From NCBI GenBank assembly GCA_045587185.1, contig JAZNBS010000039.1:1-64000 (forward strand): DNA of 64,000 bases. The letters are read 5' to 3'. Origin of the DNA: UMGS172 sp045587185 (GTDB lineage: Bacteria; Bacillota; Clostridia; Oscillospirales; Acutalibacteraceae). This document shows, in pieces, positions 56,332 through 64,000 of the stretch (its first letter is position 1; each line of letters opens with the position of its first letter). The position numbers and the translations under genes are program-made. The notes beneath the pieces were generated by a model. That model was given only the letters and a program-made list of their open reading frames with translations. It did no database searches and had not been told where the DNA came from.

Positions 56332-57786
56332 TTACCTTGTTTGCTCTAATTTCGGGGTTTTGTCACCCTGTGACAACTCTTTGAGCACCTTTATAGCAAC
56401 AGGAATTGCCATAAGCAAAGCCACGATATCGGCAACGGGTTGTGCCAGCAAAACACCGTCAAGACCCATTATCAACGGAAGTATCAAAACCGCAGGGATA
56501 AACGACAGACCGTTTCTCGAAACCGAAAGCACCGTTGCGCTCAAAACACGTCCCATTGTCTGAAGCATCATATTGCTCATAACCACCCAAGTCATTACAG
56601 GGAATGTTATTATCTGCCATCGCATTGCTTTGGTACCTATCTCCAACGCTATAGGGTCATTGTCACGAAAAAGAGCAACCACGTTTTCGGACAACAAATA
56701 AGCAGGCACGGCAATAACCAGAATGAAACTGACCGAAGCCTTTACACAAAACCAAAAAGACTTTTTAACCCTACTGTAAAGTCCAGCGCCGTAGTTGAAA
56801 CCGCATACAGGCTGGAAACCTTGACCGAAACCGATAAGCGTGGATGCCGCAAACATCATTATTCGGCTGACCACCGCCATTGCGGCGACGGCCGAGGTAG
56901 CGGCAGTTGCAACTAATGGGTATTCAACTGCACCGTAAATACCCGCCATATTATTAAGACATGCCGTTGAAACACTTGTGAGACCCTGACGTCCCAAAGA
57001 AGGCAGACCGCCACGGCATATCTCCGCCAATGTGAATTTGCTGAAACTTAAATTTTTAAGACGTATCTTAATACAGTCGGAACGCTCAGTGCCGACAAGT
57101 AAAAGAATGAAACTTACGGTCTGACCGATAATGGTAGCAAGGGCCGCGCCGATAACCTCCATATCCCACACAAGAATAAACAGTGCGTCAAGACCAACGT
57201 TCAATACGGCACCTGCCGAGATTCCCAACATTGCATAGGTTGCGTTACCCTGAAAACGTATCTGATTGTTCAACACAAGGGATGCCATTGTAACAGGCGT
57301 GCCTATGAGGATTATTCTCATATAATCCACAGTATAATCAAGAAAATCGGCATTTGCGCCCAAAAGCAATGCTAAAGGCTTGGCAAATATCCAACCAAAC
57401 AAAAGAATTATACTGCCCGCGATTATGGCATACCAAAAGCCTGATGACGCTACCTTTTCGGCCGATTTTACATCCTGCTTGCCAAGAGCGCGCGATATAA
57501 AATTGCCCGAACCATGGCCAAAGAAGAAACCGAAAGCCTGAATGATTGCCATAAGCGACATAACAACACCGACCGCCGCCTGAGCGCGGGTCTGCATCAT
57601 AACCTCTTCAACCATACCTTTACCTATTTTACCCACAAAATAGGTGTCGGCCATATTGTAAAGCGTAGTGACCAACATGCTGATAATGGTTGGAAAAGCC
57701 AGTTTTAAAATCAACTTTTCAACCGGTTCGGTTGTCATCCTGCGAAGTTTGGTCTCACGGTCAGCTTTGACATTGTGATTTGCCAA
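56332..57786 (-). CDS. MATE family multidrug/sodium antiporter
   Basis: The 484-residue protein has twelve predicted membrane segments and the MATE plan of two pseudo-symmetric halves; the N-terminal half shows VEKLILKLAFPTIISMLVTT and NMADTYFVGKIG, and an inner loop carries GFQPVCGFNYGA. These transporters export drugs or metabolites by proton or sodium exchange. It is the third gene of an operon with a HAD phosphatase (2 bases upstream) and an ABC-F protein. The export substrate cannot be inferred. Confidence 0.92.
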   Translation of the reverse strand: MANHNVKADRETKLRRMTTEPVEKLILKLAFPTIISMLVTTLYNMADTYFVGKIGKGMVEEVMMQTRAQAAVGVVMSLMAIIQAFGFFFGHGSGNFISRALGKQDVKSAEKVASSGFWYAIIAGSIILLFGWIFAKPLALLLGANADFLDYTVDYMRIILIGTPVTMASLVLNNQIRFQGNATYAMLGISAGAVLNVGLDALFILVWDMEVIGAALATIIGQTVSFILLLVGTERSDCIKIRLKNLSFSKFTLAEICRGGLPSLGRQGLTSVSTACLNNMAGIYGAVEYPLVATAATSAVAAMAVVSRIMMFAASTLIGFGQGFQPVCGFNYGAGLYSRVKKSFWFCVKASVSFILVIAVPAYLLSENVVALFRDNDPIALEIGTKAMRWQIITFPVMTWVVMSNMMLQTMGRVLSATVLSVSRNGLSFIPAVLILPLIMGLDGVLLAQPVADIVALLMAIPVAIKVLKELSQGDKTPKLEQTR

Positions 57787-57788
57787 TT

Positions 57789-58616
57789 CTATAACTTCCC
57801 TTCCTCTTGTAATTTCAAAAGATATTTTGCAACACCGTCGTTGTCATTGGTGTCAATAACCTCGTCAGCAAATCCACGCACAACGGTCTGCGCATTGCCC
57901 ACCACCAGTGACCAATCGGCATTTTCCAGCATCTCAATATCGTTTCCGTTGTCACCAAATGCCACAACACGGTCAAAACCGTACATCTCTTTTAATCGCA
58001 TTATGGCGTTCCATTTTCCTGCTGACTCAACATACACTTCGACAAAATATTTGTCGCCGCTGTATGTGTCAAGATAATGTGAAAATTTTATTCCGTCAAT
58101 TTTATAAAGGTCCTCGGCAACGGACTGCATAGTTTCTTTACAGTCAATGCCGTTTATATAGACCGTGTTACCGTCAACGGTGTAATCGTCAACCTTATCA
58201 AAACGGCGGTAAAGTTTCTGACGTTTTGCCACAAACTGACGCTCATAGTCATTCTTCAGTTCGGTAAACTCGGTCTCGATGTATTCACCGTTAAAACTGT
58301 AGACAAACGGCGGACGTCCGTGTGATTTGAATATGTCAATAATCCTTTTTGCCAATTTGGTTGGAATTCGGTTTACATAAACCTGTTTCTGTGCAGGAAC
58401 GTCGGTCAAAAACACACCGTTCATCATAACGGCGGGCACTTTGAGGTTCAGCCCGTCAAGCAACCCTGCCGCCGACGAGACCGACCGAGCCGTAGCAACC
58501 GTAAAGTTCACCCCGTTGGCAATGAGTTTGTTCAAAGAGTTGCGCGAAAACTGTGATAAATGGCCGGTGGAATCGAGTAAAGTACCGTCAAGGTCACTGA
58601 CATAAAGCGTCTTCAT
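57789..58616 (-). CDS. Cof-type HAD hydrolase
   Basis: The 275-residue protein has the HAD motif I VSDLDGTLLDSTG with both catalytic aspartates near the N-terminus, motif II in VATARSVSSA, a type IIB cap, and motif IV AFGDNGNDIEML. Cof-type members dephosphorylate small molecules such as sugar phosphates or flavin precursors. ATG 58616 overlaps the ABC-F stop by 4 bases, so translation is coupled. The substrate is unknown. Confidence 0.93.
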   Translation of the reverse strand: MKTLYVSDLDGTLLDSTGHLSQFSRNSLNKLIANGVNFTVATARSVSSAAGLLDGLNLKVPAVMMNGVFLTDVPAQKQVYVNRIPTKLAKRIIDIFKSHGRPPFVYSFNGEYIETEFTELKNDYERQFVAKRQKLYRRFDKVDDYTVDGNTVYINGIDCKETMQSVAEDLYKIDGIKFSHYLDTYSGDKYFVEVYVESAGKWNAIMRLKEMYGFDRVVAFGDNGNDIEMLENADWSLVVGNAQTVVRGFADEVIDTNDNDGVAKYLLKLQEEGKL

Positions 58617-60496
58617 TCCAACGCCTCCAATTCGGCGCCTATTTTCTCCCATTGCAACAGCAATTCCTCTAACTTGGTGTTGAGTTCATCGGCCTTTTGG
58701 GACAGTTTGGCCACCTTTTCATAGTCGGCAACCACATCGTCTAAGGTCAGTTGTGCGTTGACCTCTTCGAGCAAACTTTCGGTCTCGGCTATTGCCTGCT
58801 CGCACTTGGAGAATGCAGTTTTTAATTTGCGAACGCGTGAAGCCTCCTCTTTTTTGCGAAGATACTCATTTTTGTTTTGCGAGGACTGTTTTTCGACTCT
58901 GGGTGCCGAAACCACCTCACGCACCTCTAAATACTTATCATAATTACCGTCCAGAATTTTGACGGTGCCGTTTTCAAAATAAACCACCTTGGTCGCCAGA
59001 CGGTTGATAAGATATCGGTCATGCGATACACATATCAAGGTGCCGTCAAAACCGTCCAAAGCCTCCTCCAAAACCTCGCGCGATTCAAGGTCGAGATGGT
59101 TGGTCGGCTCGTCAAGTAAAAGCAGGTTGTTGTGTTTTAACATCAGTCGGCACAGCGCCACCCTCGCTCTTTCCCCGCCGGAGAGAGTCTCAATTTTTTC
59201 AAAGACGTCTTCACCCTTAAAAAGAAACAGTGCCAAAGCGCTTCTCAATGCCGTGTCCCCCATTGTGGGATAGTCGTCACGGAGTTGTTGAAAAACGGTT
59301 TTTGTAAGGCACAGGTCACGCTGATGTTGGTCAAAATATCCTGTTGACACGCCAACTCCGTACTGGGTCTGGGTTTTGTCAAGCAGTTGTTTCAACAGTG
59401 TAGTCTTTCCGCAACCGTTGGGGCCGATTATAAAAATCCGTTCCCCTCGGCGGACGTCCAACGAAACGTTGCGGTAAAGCGTCCGACCGTCAAAATCCAC
59501 CGAAAGGTCTTGGGCTTTCAGCACTTGGTCACCGCTACGGATAGCCGATGAAAACGAAAGGCTCATACCTTCTTTTTCACTGTCGGGTATCTCAAGGTCT
59601 TTGAGCAGACGGTCAATCTGCTTTTGCTTGCTTTCGGCGGTCTTTATATTCTTTTCACGGTTCCAACGCCTTTGCTGTTCAATAATACGTTCAATTCGTC
59701 CGACCTCACGCATTGTGTTGTCAAAATTACGCTGAATTGTCAGTTTGCGCTCCTCTTTTACCTTCTGATACTTGGTATAATTACCGTCGCAACAGTACAA
59801 TTTTCGGTTCTCCATCTCAAAAATACGGTTGGCAACACGGTCAAGAAAATAGCGGTCATGAGAAATGATAATAACGGCCTTTTTGCAGGTGCGGATATAC
59901 CCGTCAAGCCACTCAATGGCATCAATGTCAAGGTGATTGGTCGGCTCATCGAGAAGAATTATATCGGGCGCCGACAAAAGAAGTTTGCATAACTCTATCT
60001 TTGACCTCTGCCCACCCGACAAACACGGCACCGCCAAGGCAAGTTCCTCTTCTGAAAAACCAAGTCCCATTAGCGCGGACCTCGTCCTTGCGCGGAAGGT
60101 CAATCCGCCCATCGACTCAAACCTTTCGCGCAGACTGTGCTGACGTTCAATAAGTTCGACACTTTGGTCGGTCTCAAGGCGCAAGGTCACCTCAGAAAGT
60201 TCATCCTCCAACTTTATAAGTTGGTCAAAAACCGACAAAGCCTCGTGATATGCCGTTCTTTGAGAACCTTGGCAGGCGTGTTGGTTAAGCACGCCGACCG
60301 TAACACCGCTCTTACGGACAACCCCGCCTGTATCAGGCAATTCTTCTCCCGAAATTATGCGGAAAAGCGTGGTCTTACCGCAACCGTTACCGCCAATAAG
60401 GCCAACAATATCATCGGACTCGATATCAAACCCGATGTTCTCAAAAAGTAAATTGTCACCAAAAGACTTTGAAAGTCCACTGACACTTAAAAGCAT
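58613..60496 (-). CDS. ABC-F family ATPase (ribosome-associated, YdiF/EttA-like)
   Basis: The 627-residue protein contains two ABC ATPase domains without membrane spans: Walker A GGNGCGKTT and GPNGCGKTT, signatures LSGGQRSK and LSGGERAR, and Walker B DEPTNHLD in both. The two are joined by the long helical linker (about 240-310) typical of ABC-F, and a C-terminal coiled coil (about 540-627) follows. ABC-F proteins bind the ribosomal E site to rescue stalled or drug-bound ribosomes or act in translation regulation. It is first in the operon with the HAD and MATE genes, so a drug-tolerance role is plausible but not shown. Confidence 0.94.
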   Translation of the reverse strand: MLLSVSGLSKSFGDNLLFENIGFDIESDDIVGLIGGNGCGKTTLFRIISGEELPDTGGVVRKSGVTVGVLNQHACQGSQRTAYHEALSVFDQLIKLEDELSEVTLRLETDQSVELIERQHSLRERFESMGGLTFRARTRSALMGLGFSEEELALAVPCLSGGQRSKIELCKLLLSAPDIILLDEPTNHLDIDAIEWLDGYIRTCKKAVIIISHDRYFLDRVANRIFEMENRKLYCCDGNYTKYQKVKEERKLTIQRNFDNTMREVGRIERIIEQQRRWNREKNIKTAESKQKQIDRLLKDLEIPDSEKEGMSLSFSSAIRSGDQVLKAQDLSVDFDGRTLYRNVSLDVRRGERIFIIGPNGCGKTTLLKQLLDKTQTQYGVGVSTGYFDQHQRDLCLTKTVFQQLRDDYPTMGDTALRSALALFLFKGEDVFEKIETLSGGERARVALCRLMLKHNNLLLLDEPTNHLDLESREVLEEALDGFDGTLICVSHDRYLINRLATKVVYFENGTVKILDGNYDKYLEVREVVSAPRVEKQSSQNKNEYLRKKEEASRVRKLKTAFSKCEQAIAETESLLEEVNAQLTLDDVVADYEKVAKLSQKADELNTKLEELLLQWEKIGAELEALE

Positions 60497-60610
60497 TTGT
60501 TTCTCCTGAACGATAATAGTGAAAATTTTTATAAACCATACTATTTTAACATACTGTCTTCGGAATTAAAAGACCTTTATGTTGGAAAACTGAAAATAAA
60601 GTTACAAATC

Positions 60611-60627
60611 ATTCATTGAAAATGAAT
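60611..60627. promoter_or_regulatory. inverted repeat over the -35 box of the LtaS-like gene
   Basis: ATTCAT-tgaaa-ATGAAT is a perfect 6-base inverted repeat overlapping the TTGAAA -35 box at 60616-60621, a position suited to a repressor operator. Confidence 0.4.
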
Positions 60628-60644
60628 TGTATTTGTGTTATTAT
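60616..60644 (+). promoter_or_regulatory. promoter of the LtaS-like / YcaO genes
   Basis: TTGAAA (60616-60621), 17 bases, TATTAT (60639-60644), expected start near 60652, about 40 bases before ATG 60692. Confidence 0.65.
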
Positions 60645-60691
60645 TATAAATTGTAATAGTATTGCAAACTTTCTTTGAAGGTGAAGTATAT

Positions 60692-62938
60692 ATGAATTTC
60701 CCCGAAACTGCCAAGCGGATTGGCTCAAAAACACTTCAAACCGCCAAAAAAGTGTTGGCGTTTTTCAGCCGCCACCAATGGTTTTTGTGTCTGACCGTCG
60801 GTCTTTTGCTTAATTTTATAATCGAATGTCTGCACCGTCATTCTTTTGCGGGCGGTGTGTTGCACGTTGTCGGCAGTCCGTTGCCGTTTCTCTTTAATGC
60901 GTTGGTTATCTCAACCGTTATGGCAATCTGCTCACTTTTCAAGCGCAGATATTTTCTTTACTGTCTGTTCGGCGCTCTGTTTTTGGGATTTGGAATTGCC
61001 AACTGCGTGTTGCTTTTGTTGCGAGTCACTCCCCTTGAATGGGCCGACCTGCAAATAGTTAAGATAAGCCTTATCACCAAATATCTGAATTGGTTTGCAA
61101 TTTCACTTATCGTTATTGCCCTGCTTGGCGCAGTGGTGGCTTTGGTAATTCTTTTCATCAAAATGCCCAAAGCAAAGGTCAACTATTTTAAAGAGGGCGT
61201 TTCGGCATCAATTTTTGTTGTTGTGTTGGTTGTCAGTCTTTTCACTTTCCGCGCTACCGATATTCTTTTGTCAAGCCACACCAAAAACCTTGCCAACGCT
61301 TACAAACAATACGGATTTAACTACTGTTTTCTGTGCAGTGTTTTTGATTTGGGAATAGATGAGCCTACGGTCTACACCCGTGATGATATTGACAGTATCA
61401 CTTCTGTGACCGAGGGCAAGGCGTCCCAAAACAGCACGATAAAAGAAAACGCCGAGGCTCTTGCCAACGGAGGACATCCCAACATCATTTTCCTGCAGTT
61501 GGAAACATTTTTCGATGTGAATCATCTTTCAAACGTTACGTTCAGTCAAAATCCCATACCCAATTTTTCAGAACTGCACAACAATTTTTCCTCGGGTTAC
61601 ATTGGAGTCCCATCCATTGGTGCAGGCACCGCCAACACCGAGTTTGAGATAATTTCGGGAATGTCGCTCGACCATTTCGGGATGGGTGAATATCCTTATA
61701 AAACCGTGCTTCAAACCGAAGCCTGTGAGAGTATCTGCTACAACCTGAAAAACAAAGGCTACACAAATCACGCAATTCATAACAACACTGCGGTTTTTTA
61801 TGACCGCAATCTTGTTTTCAGCAACATGGGCTTTGACACCTTTACGTCCATTGAATATATGCAGGACGTTGAATATACTTCGACGGGTTGGGCTAAGGAT
61901 AGCGTGCTGTTAGGCAGTATTACCGACTGCCTTGACTCAACCAAAGGCAGCGACCTTGTCTATACCATCACGGTACAGAGCCACGGCCGTTATCCTGCGG
62001 AATATAAGGATGAATTACCTATTGAGGTTACAGGATTTTCCGAGGATGAAGATATAAACTCCGAGTTCAGATATTATATCAATCAACTTTATGAGGTTGA
62101 CCAATTTTTAGGCGAACTGCTCGAAACACTGAAAAGCCGTGACGAGCGCACAGTCGTGGTTATGTACGGTGACCATTTGCCCAGTTTTGAAATAAGTCCC
62201 GAAGACCTTGAAGGCGGCGACCTTTTCAGAACCGAATATGTTATATGGGATAATTTCGGTCTTGAAAAGCAGAACTGCAACCTTGCTGCGTATGAAATCG
62301 GTGCTCACACAATGGGTCTTGTGGGAATAGATGAGGGCGTGCTGACAAAACTGCATCAGAACTGCAGTGACGACCCTCAATACCTTGAGTGGTTAAGAAC
62401 TTTGGAGTACGATATGCTTTACGGCGAGAAGTTTGCCTGGGGCGGAAAGGAAAACTATCCTTACAAAACCACCGACCTCAAAATGGGTGTTAAGGATGTC
62501 ACAATTTCAGACGTCACCTTAAACGAGGACGGCACCGTTACTATAACCGGCGAACAATTTACCGAATACAGCCGAATCCTTGTTAATAACAAAACGGTTG
62601 ACACCGTGTTTGTTGACAATTTTACCGTCACATCCGAAGAAAAACTTGAGATAGTGACAGGTGACCACATTGCAGTGGTACAGGTTGATAACCGTGGCAA
62701 TCCTTTGAGCAGCAGTAAGTTTTATCTTGTCGGCGGAACTGAGGAATACCCCACCGTCACCGAAGACGAGAATAACGTGATTTATAAGCCAAAAGGCTTT
62801 AAACTTTCAACCGCAATCGCCATAATCGTTGCCGGCATTGCTGTCATCGCATTATCGGTCACTACACTGACAGTAAGTCTAAGACGGAGGAATGACCGCA
62901 CCGCAAAAAAACCAGAACCCAAAATCAAGGAGGAATAA
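60692..62938 (+). CDS. LTA synthase family sulfatase (lipoteichoic acid or phosphoglycerol transferase)
   Basis: The 748-residue protein has five N-terminal membrane segments (about 30-210) and an extracellular sulfatase-fold domain (about 260-600): LETFFDVNH with its metal ligand, the catalytic Thr313 in GAGTANTEFE, the metal-ligand region VMYGDHLPSF, and QSHGRYP. LtaS-type enzymes transfer glycerol phosphate from phosphatidylglycerol to a glycolipid chain. It differs from S. aureus LtaS in a C-terminal beta domain and a final membrane span with a basic tail (SLRRRNDR). I start at ATG 60692 after GAAGGTGAAG. It ends 2 bases before a YcaO gene. The exact polymer is unknown. Confidence 0.9.
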   Translation: MNFPETAKRIGSKTLQTAKKVLAFFSRHQWFLCLTVGLLLNFIIECLHRHSFAGGVLHVVGSPLPFLFNALVISTVMAICSLFKRRYFLYCLFGALFLGFGIANCVLLLLRVTPLEWADLQIVKISLITKYLNWFAISLIVIALLGAVVALVILFIKMPKAKVNYFKEGVSASIFVVVLVVSLFTFRATDILLSSHTKNLANAYKQYGFNYCFLCSVFDLGIDEPTVYTRDDIDSITSVTEGKASQNSTIKENAEALANGGHPNIIFLQLETFFDVNHLSNVTFSQNPIPNFSELHNNFSSGYIGVPSIGAGTANTEFEIISGMSLDHFGMGEYPYKTVLQTEACESICYNLKNKGYTNHAIHNNTAVFYDRNLVFSNMGFDTFTSIEYMQDVEYTSTGWAKDSVLLGSITDCLDSTKGSDLVYTITVQSHGRYPAEYKDELPIEVTGFSEDEDINSEFRYYINQLYEVDQFLGELLETLKSRDERTVVVMYGDHLPSFEISPEDLEGGDLFRTEYVIWDNFGLEKQNCNLAAYEIGAHTMGLVGIDEGVLTKLHQNCSDDPQYLEWLRTLEYDMLYGEKFAWGGKENYPYKTTDLKMGVKDVTISDVTLNEDGTVTITGEQFTEYSRILVNNKTVDTVFVDNFTVTSEEKLEIVTGDHIAVVQVDNRGNPLSSSKFYLVGGTEEYPTVTEDENNVIYKPKGFKLSTAIAIIVAGIAVIALSVTTLTVSLRRRNDRTAKKPEPKIKEE

Positions 62939-62940
62939 CA

Positions 62941-64000
62941 ATGCAGTATATTGATGAAAAGTTTAAAGACAGTTCCCCTGTCGAAACGGTTAAAAAAATA
63001 CAAAATATTTTGAACAGCATCGGTATTGAAGTTGTGGAGAAATGGAACGACTCAGGTGTGGAAAACTGCTACAGCCTGACCGTTTCGGGAGTTGGAGATG
63101 TGCCTTTTGCCAACGGTAAGGGAGTAACCCGCGAGTTTGCGAGAGCGAGTGCCTACGGCGAATTTATCGAGCGTTTGCAGGGCGGTTTGTTTTTCTATAA
63201 ATATCAGTCAATTATCAGGAATCCTGAAATGAACATCCAGACCTTTGCACCCGACGCAAAGTATATGACGGTGGAGGAACTCATTGAAAACGGCGAGTGG
63301 ATGGATATAATTATAGACACATACAAAAATCCGCTAATAACCCGCGAAACTATTGCCGACCAGTGTCTGGTTTATTCCTGTTCAGATAACGGAAAGATTC
63401 TTACCATTCCCTTTTACAGTGTTTTTGAGAAAAAGCACGTGTATCTGCCTATTGGGTTTGTTGACCAAATATATGCCACAAATGGTTGCTGTGTCGGAAA
63501 CACCCGCGAAGAAGCCTGGGTACACGCTCTTTCTGAGATAATGGAACGACATGCCAACCTTGAAATATTCACAAGCGGAAAATCTGCACCCAAAATTCCA
63601 GACGAGGTTATCGAACGCTATCCCGTTGTATCAGGCATTATTGACGAAATTCGCAAAAACGGTAAATTCGACATTGATGTTTTTGATTATTCCATTGGAA
63701 ACGGTTTTCCTGTTGTGTCAACCAGAATCATCAATAAAGAAAATCTTTCTTACCGCGTGAATGTTGCGGCTGACCCCGTTTTTGAGATTGCATTGCAAAG
63801 AACCCTGACCGAACTGATGCAAGGCAAGAACATACATAATTTCACTGCTGCTCACGGAGGAAAAATCATAGGAAAAGTTACCGATTTTCCCCTCACAAGC
63901 AATATTACAAATCAACTTGAAACCAGCAACGGAATATACACCGCTGATTTCTTTGCCAACGAACTGACCTGTGACCGTAAACCGACCGAATTTGCCGACA
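62941..64000 (+). CDS. YcaO domain protein, 3' part cut by window edge
   Basis: The visible 353 codons start at ATG 62941, 2 bases after the LtaS-like stop, after AAGGAGG. YcaO signature segments are present: GVTREFARASAYGEFIERLQ (the conserved S-x-x-x-E-x-x-E-R pattern for ATP/Mg) and NGCCVGNTREEAWVHALSEI followed by MERH. YcaO proteins use ATP to make azolines or thioamides in peptide backbones, mostly in RiPP pathways or in maturation of proteins. The precursor peptide and partner enzymes, if any, lie beyond 64000. No precursor is visible upstream. Without the C-terminus, its subtype cannot be told. Confidence 0.87.
   Translation, partial: MQYIDEKFKDSSPVETVKKIQNILNSIGIEVVEKWNDSGVENCYSLTVSGVGDVPFANGKGVTREFARASAYGEFIERLQGGLFFYKYQSIIRNPEMNIQTFAPDAKYMTVEELIENGEWMDIIIDTYKNPLITRETIADQCLVYSCSDNGKILTIPFYSVFEKKHVYLPIGFVDQIYATNGCCVGNTREEAWVHALSEIMERHANLEIFTSGKSAPKIPDEVIERYPVVSGIIDEIRKNGKFDIDVFDYSIGNGFPVVSTRIINKENLSYRVNVAADPVFEIALQRTLTELMQGKNIHNFTAAHGGKIIGKVTDFPLTSNITNQLETSNGIYTADFFANELTCDRKPTEFAD

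Noticed and set aside
1..64000. CRISPR arrays, rRNA or tRNA genes, prophage or insertion sequences.
   Set aside because: I saw no regularly spaced repeats, no clover-leaf with CCA-type ends or rRNA wording, and no integrase, transposase or phage structural genes.

Overview
The window reads as ordinary chromosome of a low-to-mid G+C Firmicute of class Clostridia, probably an Oscillospirales/Ruminococcaceae-like anaerobe of the gut. The reasons are pyruvate:ferredoxin oxidoreductase, the rimP-nusA-rnpM-ylxQ-infB-rbfA-nrnA-truB-ribF order, an LtaS-type sulfatase, sigma-A style promoters, strong AGGAGG ribosome sites, and CUT1 sugar importers without their own ATPase. I saw no rRNA, tRNA, CRISPR array, prophage or insertion sequence. 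The taxonomy is inference from gene content only.

Layout. 0-6.5 kb: a yhaM-type exoribonuclease (+) converges on a murD-led operon (two M42 peptidases, a GNAT enzyme, a PLP lyase). 6.6-12.1 kb: a leucine-rich-repeat lipoprotein, endonuclease III and an SbcD/SbcC-like pair form one operon. 12.2-15.6 kb: an intact GH16 lipoprotein and a decayed 5'-truncated duplicate. 15.8-19.4 kb: alaS, a HIT protein and a phosphoribosyltransferase. 19.5-37.1 kb: a large polysaccharide-capture and import region on the minus strand. It holds a 1256-residue surface protein, two substrate-binding proteins, two permease pairs, a DUF5696 lipoprotein and an NHL/TPR/YIP1 membrane protein. 37.4-44.4 kb: enolase, then a divergent + operon of an HprK-like kinase, rlmB, a large membrane protein that I read as a catalytically dead P-type ATPase, and an O-antigen-ligase-like protein. 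44.5-52.5 kb: the translation/transcription operon. 52.6-60.5 kb: nifJ, then a MATE / HAD / ABC-F operon. 60.7-64 kb: an LtaS-like enzyme followed by a YcaO gene cut by the window edge.

How it fits together. The GH16 enzymes (beta-glucan type) and the two importers suggest use of an external glucan or galactan: the surface protein and the CBM-fused binding protein capture chains, lipoprotein enzymes cut them, and the permeases import oligosaccharides using an ATPase encoded elsewhere. The main candidates for something undescribed are the pseudo-P-type ATPase between rlmB and a Wzy-like gene, the two-importer module with DUF5696 and NHL-YIP1 partners, and a compact three-stem element flanked by 7-bp direct repeats at 23.6 kb.
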